Source of the DNA: DATKEJ01 sp963768715
Lineage (GTDB): Bacteria > Bacteroidota > Rhodothermia > Rhodothermales > DATKEJ01
Assembly: GCA_963768715.1 (NCBI GenBank)
Contig: CAVYJC010000007.1
Span: 186,001 to 250,000 of the forward strand
Direction: 5' to 3'
Length of the DNA stretch: 64,000 nucleotides
The position numbers were made by a program, and so were the translations under genes. Shown in pieces: positions 47,407 through 55,791 of the stretch; position 1 is the first letter of the stretch, and every line of letters begins with the position of its first letter. Under the pieces are notes generated by a model. It ran no database searches, was not told where the DNA came from, and saw only the letters and a program-made list of their open reading frames with translations.

Positions 47407-47492
47407 TCGACAGATCGGCATGAAGTACAGCCATACGCATTTCGTGGCAGCCGGAAAAAGGTAGGGACCAGACCGGGATTAGTCATAGGGGA

Positions 47493-47583
47493 GATGAGCG
47501 ATGAGCGATGAGCGATGAGCGGTGAGCGGTGATCGGTGAGCGGTGATCGATGATCGATGAGCGGTGATCGGTGATCGGTGAGC
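47493..47583. repeat. Heptamer array (GATGAGC/GGTGATC), 13 units
   Basis: Thirteen units in perfect register. Only positions 2 (A/G) and 6 (G/T) vary, giving all four combinations: GATGAGC, GGTGAGC, GGTGATC, GATGATC. The longest array here. It lies between two divergent genes, upstream of corA. Confidence 0.95.
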
Positions 47584-47653
47584 GCCGGGTGTCATACACT
47601 CGATGAACCCGTACCTTGAACGGTCAGTGTCATAACAACGGTAGTGGTTGCGT

Positions 47654-48718
47654 ATGTCCAAGCTTATTCGCAAACGGCGTCACAAGCCAGGTGCCGCGCC
47701 GGGAACGCTCCATCTCGTCGGCGAACCCTACGAGGGACCGACTCAGGTCTCGGTCATCGACTATAACAAGGACGACCTCAATGAGCGTGTCGTAGAAAAT
47801 CTCGACGAGCTTGTCCAGTTCCGGGATGCCGATTCAGTCACGTGGACGAACATCGTCGGGATTCATGACCTGAAGGTCATCGAGCGAATCGGTGAGATCT
47901 TCGACATTCACCCACTGACGCAGGAAGACATCATCCATGCGACGCAGCGATCCAAGTTCGAGGAGTTCGACAACTACCTCTACATCGTGATTCGGATGAT
48001 CACATACGAAACGGAGGAAACGTCAATCCGTACTGAGCAACTCAGCCTCCTGCTCGGATCGAACTGGGTGCTGTCATTTCAAGAGGACCCGCGCGACGTC
48101 TTCGAGCCGGTCCGTGAACGCATCCGCGCCTCGGTCGGCCGCATTCGGGCAGCCGGGGCCGACTACCTCGCCTACGCACTCATCGACATCATCATCGACG
48201 AGTACTTCGTCACGCTCGAGCAGGTCGGAGAAGAAATGGAAGACCTCGAAGAGGCTATCCTCGGGGACCCGGATCCAGACATTGTGGAGCGGATTGCGGC
48301 TCTGAATCGCGAAGTGGTGCTACTCAGACGCGGTATCTGGCCTGCTCGCGAGCTCATCGGATCGATGTCGCGATCCGATTCGACCCTCATCAAGAAGAAG
48401 ACGATTGTCTTCATTCGCGACGCGTACGATCACGTCATTCAGGTCATGGAAATCGTCGAATCATTTCGTGACGTCATGGCCGGTCTTCGCGAGTCGTACA
48501 AGACGTCGGTCAGCAATCGCATGAATGACATCATGAAGGTGCTGACGATCATAGCGACCATCTTCATCCCTCTCACGTTCATCGCCGGCGTCTACGGAAT
48601 GAACTTCCAGTACATGCCGGAACTGGGCTGGCACTACGCCTACTTCGGCGTCCTCGGCGTGATGGCGGCGATCGGCCTCGGACTGGCGGGGTATTTCAAG
48701 TGGAAGCAGTGGTTCTAA
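47654..48718 (+). CDS. corA: CorA-type magnesium/cobalt transporter
   Basis: A 354-residue pentameric channel with a large cytoplasmic funnel and two C-terminal membrane helices. The selectivity motif YGMNF is in the loop after TM1 (TIIATIFIPLTFIAGVYGMNFQYMPEL), and the protein ends with the typical basic tail (KWKQWF). Funnel signatures HPLTQEDIIHATQRSKFEEFDNYLYIV and RRGIWPARELI are also present. The ATG at 47654 is chosen over a TTG two codons earlier. Transport of Mg2+ (or Co2+/Ni2+) is the family function. A heptamer array starts with its stop codon. Confidence 0.96.
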   Translation: MSKLIRKRRHKPGAAPGTLHLVGEPYEGPTQVSVIDYNKDDLNERVVENLDELVQFRDADSVTWTNIVGIHDLKVIERIGEIFDIHPLTQEDIIHATQRSKFEEFDNYLYIVIRMITYETEETSIRTEQLSLLLGSNWVLSFQEDPRDVFEPVRERIRASVGRIRAAGADYLAYALIDIIIDEYFVTLEQVGEEMEDLEEAILGDPDPDIVERIAALNREVVLLRRGIWPARELIGSMSRSDSTLIKKKTIVFIRDAYDHVIQVMEIVESFRDVMAGLRESYKTSVSNRMNDIMKVLTIIATIFIPLTFIAGVYGMNFQYMPELGWHYAYFGVLGVMAAIGLGLAGYFKWKQWF

Positions 48719-48719
48719 G

Positions 48720-48754
48720 TAATTAAGAATTAAGGATTACAGAATTAAGAATTC
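48720..48754. repeat. Heptamer array (TAATTAA/GAATTAA), 5 units
   Basis: TAATTAA, GAATTAA, GGATTAC, AGAATTA, AGAATTC, directly after the corA stop. Largely complementary to the array at 49281-49308; the two flank the four-helix-bundle remnant. Confidence 0.8.
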
Positions 48755-48843
48755 GTTGTTGATTGGGCCGAAGTCATAGTTGAGCGGAGGTTACGAAGTC
48801 GGTCCCTCAATTGTCTATTAGTGGAAATGACCCGTAACCTTAG

Positions 48844-49224
48844 ATGAACCGAGAGGACCAGAGAAGTACTGGATCGGACACTTTCGGTTTGGCAGTGCAG
48901 ATACAATCCGATTCACCCAGAACTTCCCGCAGAATGGTGCTGGCTGGACCATGACGAAACAGATCATCGCAGCGCCACGTCGATCGGTGCAAATTTGCGG
49001 GAGGCTCAATACGCGCGGTCGCGCGAAACCGAATTCATCAGCAAGATCCGATGTTGCCTTCAAGAGGCCTGCTGAATCAGCAGTACTGGCTAGAAACGAT
49101 CAAGGCTAGCGGGATCGGAGATCCCGAGATGGTGGAAATCCTGATTACAGAAGCTGATCAGCTAATTTCAATCCTTGTCGCTATCGCAAAGACAACCGAG
49201 CGCAACGTCAACCGAGCGAACTAG
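48844..49224 (+). pseudogene. Four-helix-bundle protein remnant (23S rRNA IVS / bIVP family)
   Basis: Three frames in succession give a full-length family match: TIRFTQNFPQNGAGWTMTKQI (about 48903-48970), then ATSIGANLREAQYARSR followed by EFISKIRCCLQEA (about 48974-49072), then QQYWLETIKASGIGD and EADQLISILVAIAKTTERN to the stop at 49222-49224. The ANLREAQxARS, EFISKI and YWLE motifs identify the small four-helix-bundle proteins first found in 23S rRNA intervening sequences, related to Avd of diversity-generating retroelements. The start at 48844 is a guess. At least three indels break it. Heptamer arrays lie on both sides in opposite orientation. Confidence 0.75.
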
Positions 49225-49280
49225 GCGGTCATTCTCGGCCTCTCAATGCTCGACACGTACCAACAATCTCCAGCGTTCTG

Positions 49281-49308
49281 CATTCTGAATTCTTAATTAC
49301 TCATTAAT
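49281..49308. repeat. Heptamer array (CATTCTG/AATTACT), 4 units
   Basis: CATTCTG, AATTCTT, AATTACT, CATTAAT. It contains the stop codon of the minus-strand MscS gene (49297-49299). Its reverse complement resembles the array at 48720-48754. Confidence 0.65.
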
Positions 49309-50136
49309 TACTTCGACCTTAAACGGTTCCGCCACCGACCCCGGGTATAGCGTCCTGTGCGGAAACGGAATCTCGATGTCGTTCGCGTCAAAGGCTTCCT
49401 TGATCTCCACTTTGATGGAGTTCATGGTCTGCAGGTAATTCTCACGCAGCGTCCACACAGAGAACTGGAATTCCAGGGCCGAATCCCCATATCCCTTGAA
49501 GATGAACAGCGGGTTGGGATCCGCAAGGACGAGCGGGTTGGCGTCGGCCACCTCGTCGAGGATCTTCATCACCTTGCGCATGTCTTCCTTGTACGCCACG
49601 CCGACCTGCAAATCGATCCGGCGAATCGGAAATCGTGTGAGGTTGGTTATTTCGGATTTGATCAGGTTCTCGTTCGCGATGCGGACGAAAAGGTTGTCGA
49701 ACGTGCGGAGCTTGACTGACAGGAGATCGATCGAGAGGACCTCGCCGAGCGTTTCCCCTACCTTGATCACATCTCCGATTGAAAACGGCTTCTCACCCAT
49801 TAGAAACAGGCCGCTGATAACATTGGAGGCGGACGTCTGGGAGGCGAATCCAATGGCGACCGAGAGGATGCCGGCCGCGCCCAGAATGACGCCGAAATTG
49901 AATCCGAGCTCCACCATTGCCGCGATGAAGAACAGTCCGGCGATCGAGTAGAAGCTGAGACGCCGAACCATAGACACTTTCTGCCGATCCGCTTCCCGCG
50001 CGACGAGGCTGGCAAGGGCTCGACTGACGATTCTGGCCGCCAGCAGCCCTACGATGATCAGGACGGCGGCACGAAGAACGCTCGCAGCCGTCTCAAGCGT
50101 AACCAGCCCTGAAATCTGATTCCAGAGGTCTCCCAT
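49297..50136 (-). CDS. Mechanosensitive channel (MscS family), osmotic operon
   Basis: A 279-residue MscS homologue: TM3/core LGAAGILSVAIGFASQTSASNVISGLFLMGEKPFSIGD and the beta-domain VRIANENLIKSEITNLTRFPIRRIDLQVGVAYKEDM; C-terminus NDIEIPFPHRTLYPGS. It starts 13 bases after the stop of the DUF432 gene, with GGAG upstream of the ATG at 50136; the 21 extra N-terminal codons of the longer frame overlap that gene and are rejected. It is last in an operon with an SLC12-like carrier, pointing to a joint role in ion and volume balance. Confidence 0.93.
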   Translation of the reverse strand: MGDLWNQISGLVTLETAASVLRAAVLIIVGLLAARIVSRALASLVAREADRQKVSMVRRLSFYSIAGLFFIAAMVELGFNFGVILGAAGILSVAIGFASQTSASNVISGLFLMGEKPFSIGDVIKVGETLGEVLSIDLLSVKLRTFDNLFVRIANENLIKSEITNLTRFPIRRIDLQVGVAYKEDMRKVMKILDEVADANPLVLADPNPLFIFKGYGDSALEFQFSVWTLRENYLQTMNSIKVEIKEAFDANDIEIPFPHRTLYPGSVAEPFKVEVINE

Positions 50137-50149
50137 TGTCCGTTCTCCA

Positions 50150-50983
50150 CTATTTTGTAAAAAACCATTGCCAGGCACGGGCGACGATTCCGCTTGCATG
50201 CTCTTCTCGAGGCGATCTGATGAGCTTCAATTCGCGGGTATCCTGCTCGAACTCCTGCTTGAGATGGAGCACAGCGCTCGTTCCGTTTGCTTCGCGCTCC
50301 AGGACGACGGGCTGTGTCCAGAGCATGCCGTCTCCGCCTCGGTAGAGTGAGAGGAGTTGAACCGGCAAGCGTACCTGATCGACGCTCAGCATTTCATTCG
50401 CTCGATTCCGAATCTGAATCGGTGTAATTGCCCGGTGGACCCGTGATGCGAGGTCATCTAGCTGGAGTCGCCCCGACATCTTCACGGCGTAGCAGCGCTC
50501 GCCCTCACGTGTATTTGGACCGAACCACGTATCCGAGGGCCTGAATGTCGGAAATTCGCTGAGCAGGGTCGGCGGATCACCCGTTTCCAGCCGTACCCAT
50601 AACGGCGTGCTCACGTATAGCGTCACTTGTTCGCCTGGAGTGACAAGGACCGGCGTTTCAGGCGAAAACACCACGCTGATCGGTGATAATTCGGGCCAGA
50701 GGGTTATCTGATTCCTCGTCTCCGAAAAGGCGAAACGCGTGTAGACGGCTTGATCCGACGACGGCCAGTCTTCCGTGGCAACCGGGATTTCGACGTCGCT
50801 GTTGGTCGACAGGTAGTCGCGGCCCGTGAGGACGGCGATAAACCACTCCCTCGGGTTTCGCTTGATCCAGATCGTGGACGGGCCAAGACGCCAGCGTCCG
50901 GCTTCTCCGAGTCGAATCTTGAACGTCCCCCATGGGTCGGTCCCGCTTCCTTTCACCTCAATCTGTTCAACGGTTTGCGTCAA
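50150..50983 (-). CDS. DUF432-like protein
   Basis: A 277-residue soluble, beta-rich protein without signal or membrane segments: WRLGPSTIWIKRNPREWFIAVL, VFSPETPVLVTPGEQVTLYVSTPLWVRL and YAVKMSGRLQLDDLASRVHRAITPIQIRNRA. Composition and operon position fit DUF432, a family I recall as encoded next to MscS channels in archaea and bacteria; this assignment is from memory of context and motif style, so moderate. Gaps are 17 bases to the carrier upstream and 13 to MscS downstream. It may be a cytoplasmic or peripheral partner of the channel. Confidence 0.6.
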   Translation of the reverse strand: MTQTVEQIEVKGSGTDPWGTFKIRLGEAGRWRLGPSTIWIKRNPREWFIAVLTGRDYLSTNSDVEIPVATEDWPSSDQAVYTRFAFSETRNQITLWPELSPISVVFSPETPVLVTPGEQVTLYVSTPLWVRLETGDPPTLLSEFPTFRPSDTWFGPNTREGERCYAVKMSGRLQLDDLASRVHRAITPIQIRNRANEMLSVDQVRLPVQLLSLYRGGDGMLWTQPVVLEREANGTSAVLHLKQEFEQDTRELKLIRSPREEHASGIVARAWQWFFTK

Positions 50984-51000
50984 ATCGTTACCCTCGTCTA

Positions 51001-53241
51001 CTATTCCATTGTAATCCTTTCCGGCGTGTGAACGAACAGCACGTCCTTCAGGCTGGGATGATTCGTAAAGACATCCTTACCGCGCTGCCTCAAGCCTTCG
51101 AGATCGAAACCAACCACGGCGAGATCCGCGTCTCCCGAGTAGTCGACGATGAGCTTTCTGAACGCATTGATATCGTTGGTCGGGAGAAAGCGAAGGTTAA
51201 TCTCCGAAACCGGCAGTCGACCTTCTTTCACCAGTCGCATGAACTCAGCCCGCTGATCTTCCAGTTGGTCCTCGGGCAATGCAACGAAAACCTTTATTTC
51301 GGCCTCACTCCAATCGGGATGACCGAGCAGGATGTAGCTCAGGAGGATCATCAGATTCGCGTTCTCGCGGTCGTTCCAGGTAAGCCAGACATGAATGCGG
51401 CGGCGTTCTCCGAAATAGAGATCCGAGTGGCGCAGTACCAACTGGGCCATATCCGTGCTGGCGGCGAACCGGCAGTTCTTGACGACTTCAGCGATGACTT
51501 CCTCTCCGTCGTTAAGCGAAAATTCGAACATCACTGCGTTGTTGCTCAATCCCGACACGCCAGGAACCTGCAGGCTTTGGGCTAGCGCGGACGTCATCGA
51601 AGGGCTCACGATGGTATCCATGTAAACCGTGCTCCGCTGCATCTTCGCCAGATGCACGAGTCGCTGCTTCACCTCCGCGCTTTCCCTGAAAGACGTTTCG
51701 TTCAGATTTCCCTGGACGTAGTGCAGGTAGGTGCCGAAACCGAGTCGGTGGCACAACCACCGGAGGAAGATCAGCGGAGACCGACGATCGAACGTACGAT
51801 CATTGACCATGATAATGCTCGGGCGCCATTCATCACGACCCGTCGTCTCCGCATGCCGTTGCAGTCGAATATGGGTATACCGCGTGAGCTGGGTGAGCAC
51901 CCCTTTGAACATGTCGGCGAGATCGCTCTCCCCTGTTCGTCTGCTCGCCATCAGGCGATAGAGACCCACGAGTGCGAGCAGGGCGAGGATGGCGAAGAGA
52001 GGATCCATCTGGAACATGACGAGCAGACAGATAATTGCCCCAAAGAGGCTGATGTACCATCTCGATCGAAAGCTCGGTCGGTAGCTGGGTCGCGCGGCAA
52101 AATGCTCGAGAAAACTGATGGCGCACAGCGAGCCGTAGGTAACCATGAAGAACATGGAGATGAGTCGTGCGACGAAGTCGACGTTGCCGAGCAAGACGAC
52201 GACAATGGCGAGCGAACCGGTGACAAGCAGGGCGTTACGGGGTTCGTTGACCGCTCCGGCGCCGCGGCTCAACCACGCATTGAGATTGCCCAATGGAAAA
52301 TTACCGTCGCCCCCGAGCGCCTGAAGCGTTCTCGGCGCCACCAGCACGGATCCAATGGCGGAGCTGATTGTGGCACAGGCGAGACCGATCGGAATGATTG
52401 GTCCCCAAACGGCGATCTGCGACATCACAAACTGATCCTGATCGAGCACGTCAGGCGGCGCGGAGTAAGCAAGCTTGATTACGATAAAGATGTAGACAAC
52501 CATTCCGGTGAGCGTGGCGCCTATCGTCCCTCGGGGAAGTGATACCCGCGGATTGCGGAGATCGCCGGAGAGACCGACACCCGCGGTCATTCCCGTGAAG
52601 GCAGGAAAGACGATAGCGAACACCACGAAGAAAGAGTCGGGTGACAGCACCGTCTGAGTGAGACCTACGGCCGTTGGATCGAAACCTTCAATCGACGATC
52701 CGAAAAAGAACATGGCAAGGGCCAATCCCAGCGTGGCAACCACCACGTAGAGCGCCGTCATTCCCACCGCGGCGCCCCGAGTAAAGATGAGAGCAAGCAG
52801 TCCAATAGTCGCCGGCAGCGAGACAATGCGCGCATCGAACGCAAATCCAAATTGGTGCTCGAAAAGGCCGGCAAGAGGACGGAAAGCTTCGGCGAACGCG
52901 ATCATATAGAACGCAACGGAGAAGGCCTGGGAGAGGTAGAGTGATATGCCGATCACGCCGCCGATCGTCTTACCAAACGAACGCGAAATAATGAAGTACT
53001 CACCGCCCCCCTCGACCTTCCGGTTCGTCGCAATCTCAGCGATGGCCAGTGCTGTGGGAATCGTAACGAGGTGCCCGAGGAGAATAATCGTGAAGCCACC
53101 AAGGAGACCCACGTTGCCTACGGCGTAGCCGAAACGCAAAAAGAGGATGGCGCCGAGAATGGTCGATATGCCGGTCAGATAGACCGGGAGAGTCCCGAAG
53201 CCATGGCCGGGACTACGATCGCTGGAGGTTCCGTCAGACAT
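51001..53241 (-). CDS. APC-superfamily carrier of the cation-chloride-cotransporter (SLC12) type
   Basis: A 746-residue protein: about twelve membrane segments to residue 430 and a cytoplasmic domain of about 300 residues. GTLPVYLTGISTILGAILFLRFGYAVGNVGLLGG and the unwound-helix-type stretch ATNRKVEGGGEYFIISRSFGKTIGGVIG are typical of SLC12-like permeases, as is the long C-terminal region (VNDRTFDRRSPLIFLRWLCHRLGFGTYLHYVQG). These carriers move Na+/K+/Cl-; substrates here are not deducible. It leads an operon with DUF432 and MscS. Confidence 0.88.
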   Translation of the reverse strand: MSDGTSSDRSPGHGFGTLPVYLTGISTILGAILFLRFGYAVGNVGLLGGFTIILLGHLVTIPTALAIAEIATNRKVEGGGEYFIISRSFGKTIGGVIGISLYLSQAFSVAFYMIAFAEAFRPLAGLFEHQFGFAFDARIVSLPATIGLLALIFTRGAAVGMTALYVVVATLGLALAMFFFGSSIEGFDPTAVGLTQTVLSPDSFFVVFAIVFPAFTGMTAGVGLSGDLRNPRVSLPRGTIGATLTGMVVYIFIVIKLAYSAPPDVLDQDQFVMSQIAVWGPIIPIGLACATISSAIGSVLVAPRTLQALGGDGNFPLGNLNAWLSRGAGAVNEPRNALLVTGSLAIVVVLLGNVDFVARLISMFFMVTYGSLCAISFLEHFAARPSYRPSFRSRWYISLFGAIICLLVMFQMDPLFAILALLALVGLYRLMASRRTGESDLADMFKGVLTQLTRYTHIRLQRHAETTGRDEWRPSIIMVNDRTFDRRSPLIFLRWLCHRLGFGTYLHYVQGNLNETSFRESAEVKQRLVHLAKMQRSTVYMDTIVSPSMTSALAQSLQVPGVSGLSNNAVMFEFSLNDGEEVIAEVVKNCRFAASTDMAQLVLRHSDLYFGERRRIHVWLTWNDRENANLMILLSYILLGHPDWSEAEIKVFVALPEDQLEDQRAEFMRLVKEGRLPVSEINLRFLPTNDINAFRKLIVDYSGDADLAVVGFDLEGLRQRGKDVFTNHPSLKDVLFVHTPERITME

Positions 53242-53313
53242 AGTCCATCTTACGTAGGAAATCGAAACCGGGCAAGAAACGGAGACTGACCGTCGGGACT
53301 CCGCGACAAACCG

Positions 53314-54102
53314 TCAATGCTGCGACGACTTCTCCGGAGGATGATGGAAAATGATGCTCCCGCAGGTTACGCCACCTTCTGCCTTAAGGAACTCGGACAT
53401 CTCTAATGGACGGATCTTCAAACCGCGCGCCTTCAGGAGCCCCGTCGTCTTTCGATGCAGCGTCGGGTAGACGATGTGTTCCCCAACGCGAAGTGCATTG
53501 GCAGCCTGCGGCTCGGCAGGATCGACTTCGATCACCTCGAAATTTCCAAGTTGGGCCGGATCGACCCAGTCGGGATTCACGAGGAGCACCTTATCCGCAA
53601 CACGAGTAACGGCTGACTTCAGATGCAATCCTCCCCGGAGTTGGACTGGTCGCACCTTGTACCCCGACGAAGCCACAGCCGCGGTTAGCTGCTCGACGGC
53701 CGCTTCGTTCGTGCGACTCGATTGGCCAATGAACAGTGTCTTCCCAATCCTCAGCACGTCTCCCCCATCGAGGGTTGCCGGCTCCTCGATCATGAAGAGA
53801 TTCCGGTACTGCCTCAGAAATTCGAGGACGGATTGCGTCTCCGGAAGACGCGATGCGGCTCCGGGGCGCGCGATGACGGCAAGATCCTCGAGAACGATTG
53901 CCGTGTCCTCCACAAAGACAGAGTCGGGCAGGTCCGTCGCAGCCGGGAGGCTGATCACGTGGCAGCCGAGCTGGAGCAGGCACTGCTTGTACTGGCTATG
54001 CTCCCTCCTCGCTTCGGCAACATCAATGGGCGTCCGCGGAAGATTCGTCAACTCACACCGATCGAAGGTGGGGCTGACGTCGCGAGTAAGAGCAAGGAGC
54101 AT
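53314..54102 (-). CDS. Dimethylarginine dimethylaminohydrolase-like guanidino hydrolase
   Basis: A 262-residue alpha/beta-propeller enzyme of the DDAH/arginine-deiminase superfamily. FVEDTAIVLED (catalytic acid region), LDGGDVLRIGKTLFIG, RGGLHLKSAVTRV (catalytic His) and the C-terminal nucleophile in EGGVTCGS are all present and in order. DDAH hydrolyses methylated arginine to citrulline and methylamine; bacterial relatives may use other guanidines. No arginine-pathway neighbours are seen, so the substrate stays open. Confidence 0.9.
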   Translation of the reverse strand: MLLALTRDVSPTFDRCELTNLPRTPIDVAEARREHSQYKQCLLQLGCHVISLPAATDLPDSVFVEDTAIVLEDLAVIARPGAASRLPETQSVLEFLRQYRNLFMIEEPATLDGGDVLRIGKTLFIGQSSRTNEAAVEQLTAAVASSGYKVRPVQLRGGLHLKSAVTRVADKVLLVNPDWVDPAQLGNFEVIEVDPAEPQAANALRVGEHIVYPTLHRKTTGLLKARGLKIRPLEMSEFLKAEGGVTCGSIIFHHPPEKSSQH

Positions 54103-54211
54103 TTTAGGGTATCTAAAAGAGCGGGCCGTAAACTCCTAACAGAATAGGGACATTTCAAAGTGAAAACTGTACGTCATTTCGTTTGATCGGTGCTCGGGGC
54201 GACCGAGCCGT

Positions 54212-54959
54212 TCAACAGCCTTTTGGGTACGCGAGAGCGAATTTCGGCCGAAGATCGTCCGTGACGAAGCTCGAGACCGGGCTCCGAAAATGCGGCACTT
54301 CCGGATCAGGCAGCAGCTCCTGCTCAGGGCTGCACGGCATGTCGGACGGCACCTCGGGCCGAAAGGTCACCGTACCGTCATCGATCGACTCGATCAGCAC
54401 GGTACCACTCACTGTCCTCGATTCACCTGAACCGTCGACGTGGGCCTGCACCCCATCCAAATCAATCAACCGCCCGGCGATTGAACCGACGCTTCCCTGA
54501 AAGCCGTCGGTTTCGCCGTAGTCCAGCAGCCGCGCCCAACCAATCGGTCCGTAAGGACCAGGCGGGAGCTGCACCCACCCTGCTGTCGTGTCCACGACGA
54601 ACTGATCGATTCCGTATCCCCAGTCTCCGATGTCCTCTCGCCAGACCTTCCGCTCACTCGAATTCGCCGGCTGGTAGATCCAGGCGAAATGGAGGTAGGG
54701 ATCCCATCGCGCAACGGTAAGCAGCTCGCCCAGCGCGGGCATTTCGGTATCGGGACGAGCAAAAACATGTGCGAAAAGGGAGTTCGAACCCGCTACGAAG
54801 CGAATCTCCGTAGTGGAGCTGATACCATTGATCGGCCGCGAGCGAAACCGTCGTTTCCATCATGAACAGATCGTCTTGGGCGCGGACAGCCTCCGCCAGA
54901 CCCAGCACGGTAAGCGCTACGCAAATCGCAGATACGGTTCGCAAAACGATAGAGTTCAT
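54212..54959 (-). CDS. Exported protein of unknown function (one frameshift)
   Basis: About 248 residues. The ATG at 54959 starts a signal peptide (MNSIVLRTVSAICVALTVLGLAEAVRAQ) followed by DDLFMMETTVSLAADQWYQLHYGDSL. The frame is lost after FELPF at about 54775 (a four-T run on the coding strand); the next frame continues AHVFARPDTEMPALGELLTVARWDPYLHFAWIYQ to the stop at 54212. Tryptophan-rich strands (WGYGIDQFVVDTTAGWVQLPPG) suggest a beta-rich periplasmic domain. No family recognised. Frame change supported by uninterrupted coding on both sides. Confidence 0.6.
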
Positions 54960-55074
54960 GACATTTCCATCGGTGGCCAGTGTGAACGGATGTTTGCACG
55001 TCGAGGATCCGCTTGATAGTTTGGCGCCGGTCAACGCCCATCTTCTTGAAATCCGCCACCTTGAAGGCTAAATC

Positions 55075-55791
55075 TTGATCTCTCGTCCCTCCCGCCCTCG
55101 CATCTTCGCCCTGCTCGCGCTGATCGCGCTTCTGGTCGGAATCACGCTGCTCGCTCCGGAAGAGGCGACCCTCGGCTCAAAAATCCGGTGGATCTACCTG
55201 CACGTGGCATTCACGTGGGCCGGCACGTCGCTCATCAATGCCGTCGGACTCGGCGGGCTCTATCTAATTGCGCGTCCTTTGGCCATGCGTCAGAGCCTGT
55301 GGGTGGCGCCGGGCCAGACGGCGGGCCTGATTCTCTTTGGCATTGGTTTCGGACTGAGCCTGGTCGCTTCATACACGAGTTGGGGCGGCATCCTCTGGAT
55401 GGAGCCGCGCGTCATGTCATCCATTGCGATGCTTGCCTGCGGCGCCGCCGTCGTCGTCCTGGTGCACCTCCTGATCAGTCCCAGAAAGATCGGGTTCGTC
55501 GCACTGGCCGCTTCCATCGGCTGGAGCATGGCGCTTTCATCGACGGGGCGTGTTTTCCATCCCGACAGTCCCATCGGTGCATCAGACTCGATCGTGATCA
55601 AGATGACGTTCTACGCACTCACCGTGGTTGCGATCGCCTTCGGAGTCGTGCTGACGATGATCGTCAAGGGTTCGCCCAAGACCCAGGCAGAAATAGCGCA
55701 TCATCCTGACTGCCCTTTTGAGGAGTCGGTCACCGACGTTCGCCGGTGCCGTTCTGCGCGGAGGCTTGGGCCGTCCGTGTCCAAAGTGTGA
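55075..55791 (+). CDS. Cytochrome c assembly (CcmC/CcsA)-like membrane protein
   Basis: A 238-residue protein with about six to seven membrane segments: IYLHVAFTWAGTSLINAVGLGGLYLIA, SYTSWGGILWMEPRVMSS, ALAASIGWSMALSSTGRVFHP. SWGGILWMEPR resembles the tryptophan-rich haem-handling WWxWDxR motif of CcmC/CcsA, here with Trp reduced and Glu for Asp. The related c-type cytochromes at 42-43.7 kb could be clients. Start is TTG at 55075, uncertain. The 3' end overlaps the opposite-strand symporter gene by 62 bases, so the true C-terminus could be shorter. Confidence 0.7.
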   Translation: MISRPSRPRIFALLALIALLVGITLLAPEEATLGSKIRWIYLHVAFTWAGTSLINAVGLGGLYLIARPLAMRQSLWVAPGQTAGLILFGIGFGLSLVASYTSWGGILWMEPRVMSSIAMLACGAAVVVLVHLLISPRKIGFVALAASIGWSMALSSTGRVFHPDSPIGASDSIVIKMTFYALTVVAIAFGVVLTMIVKGSPKTQAEIAHHPDCPFEESVTDVRRCRSARRLGPSVSKV

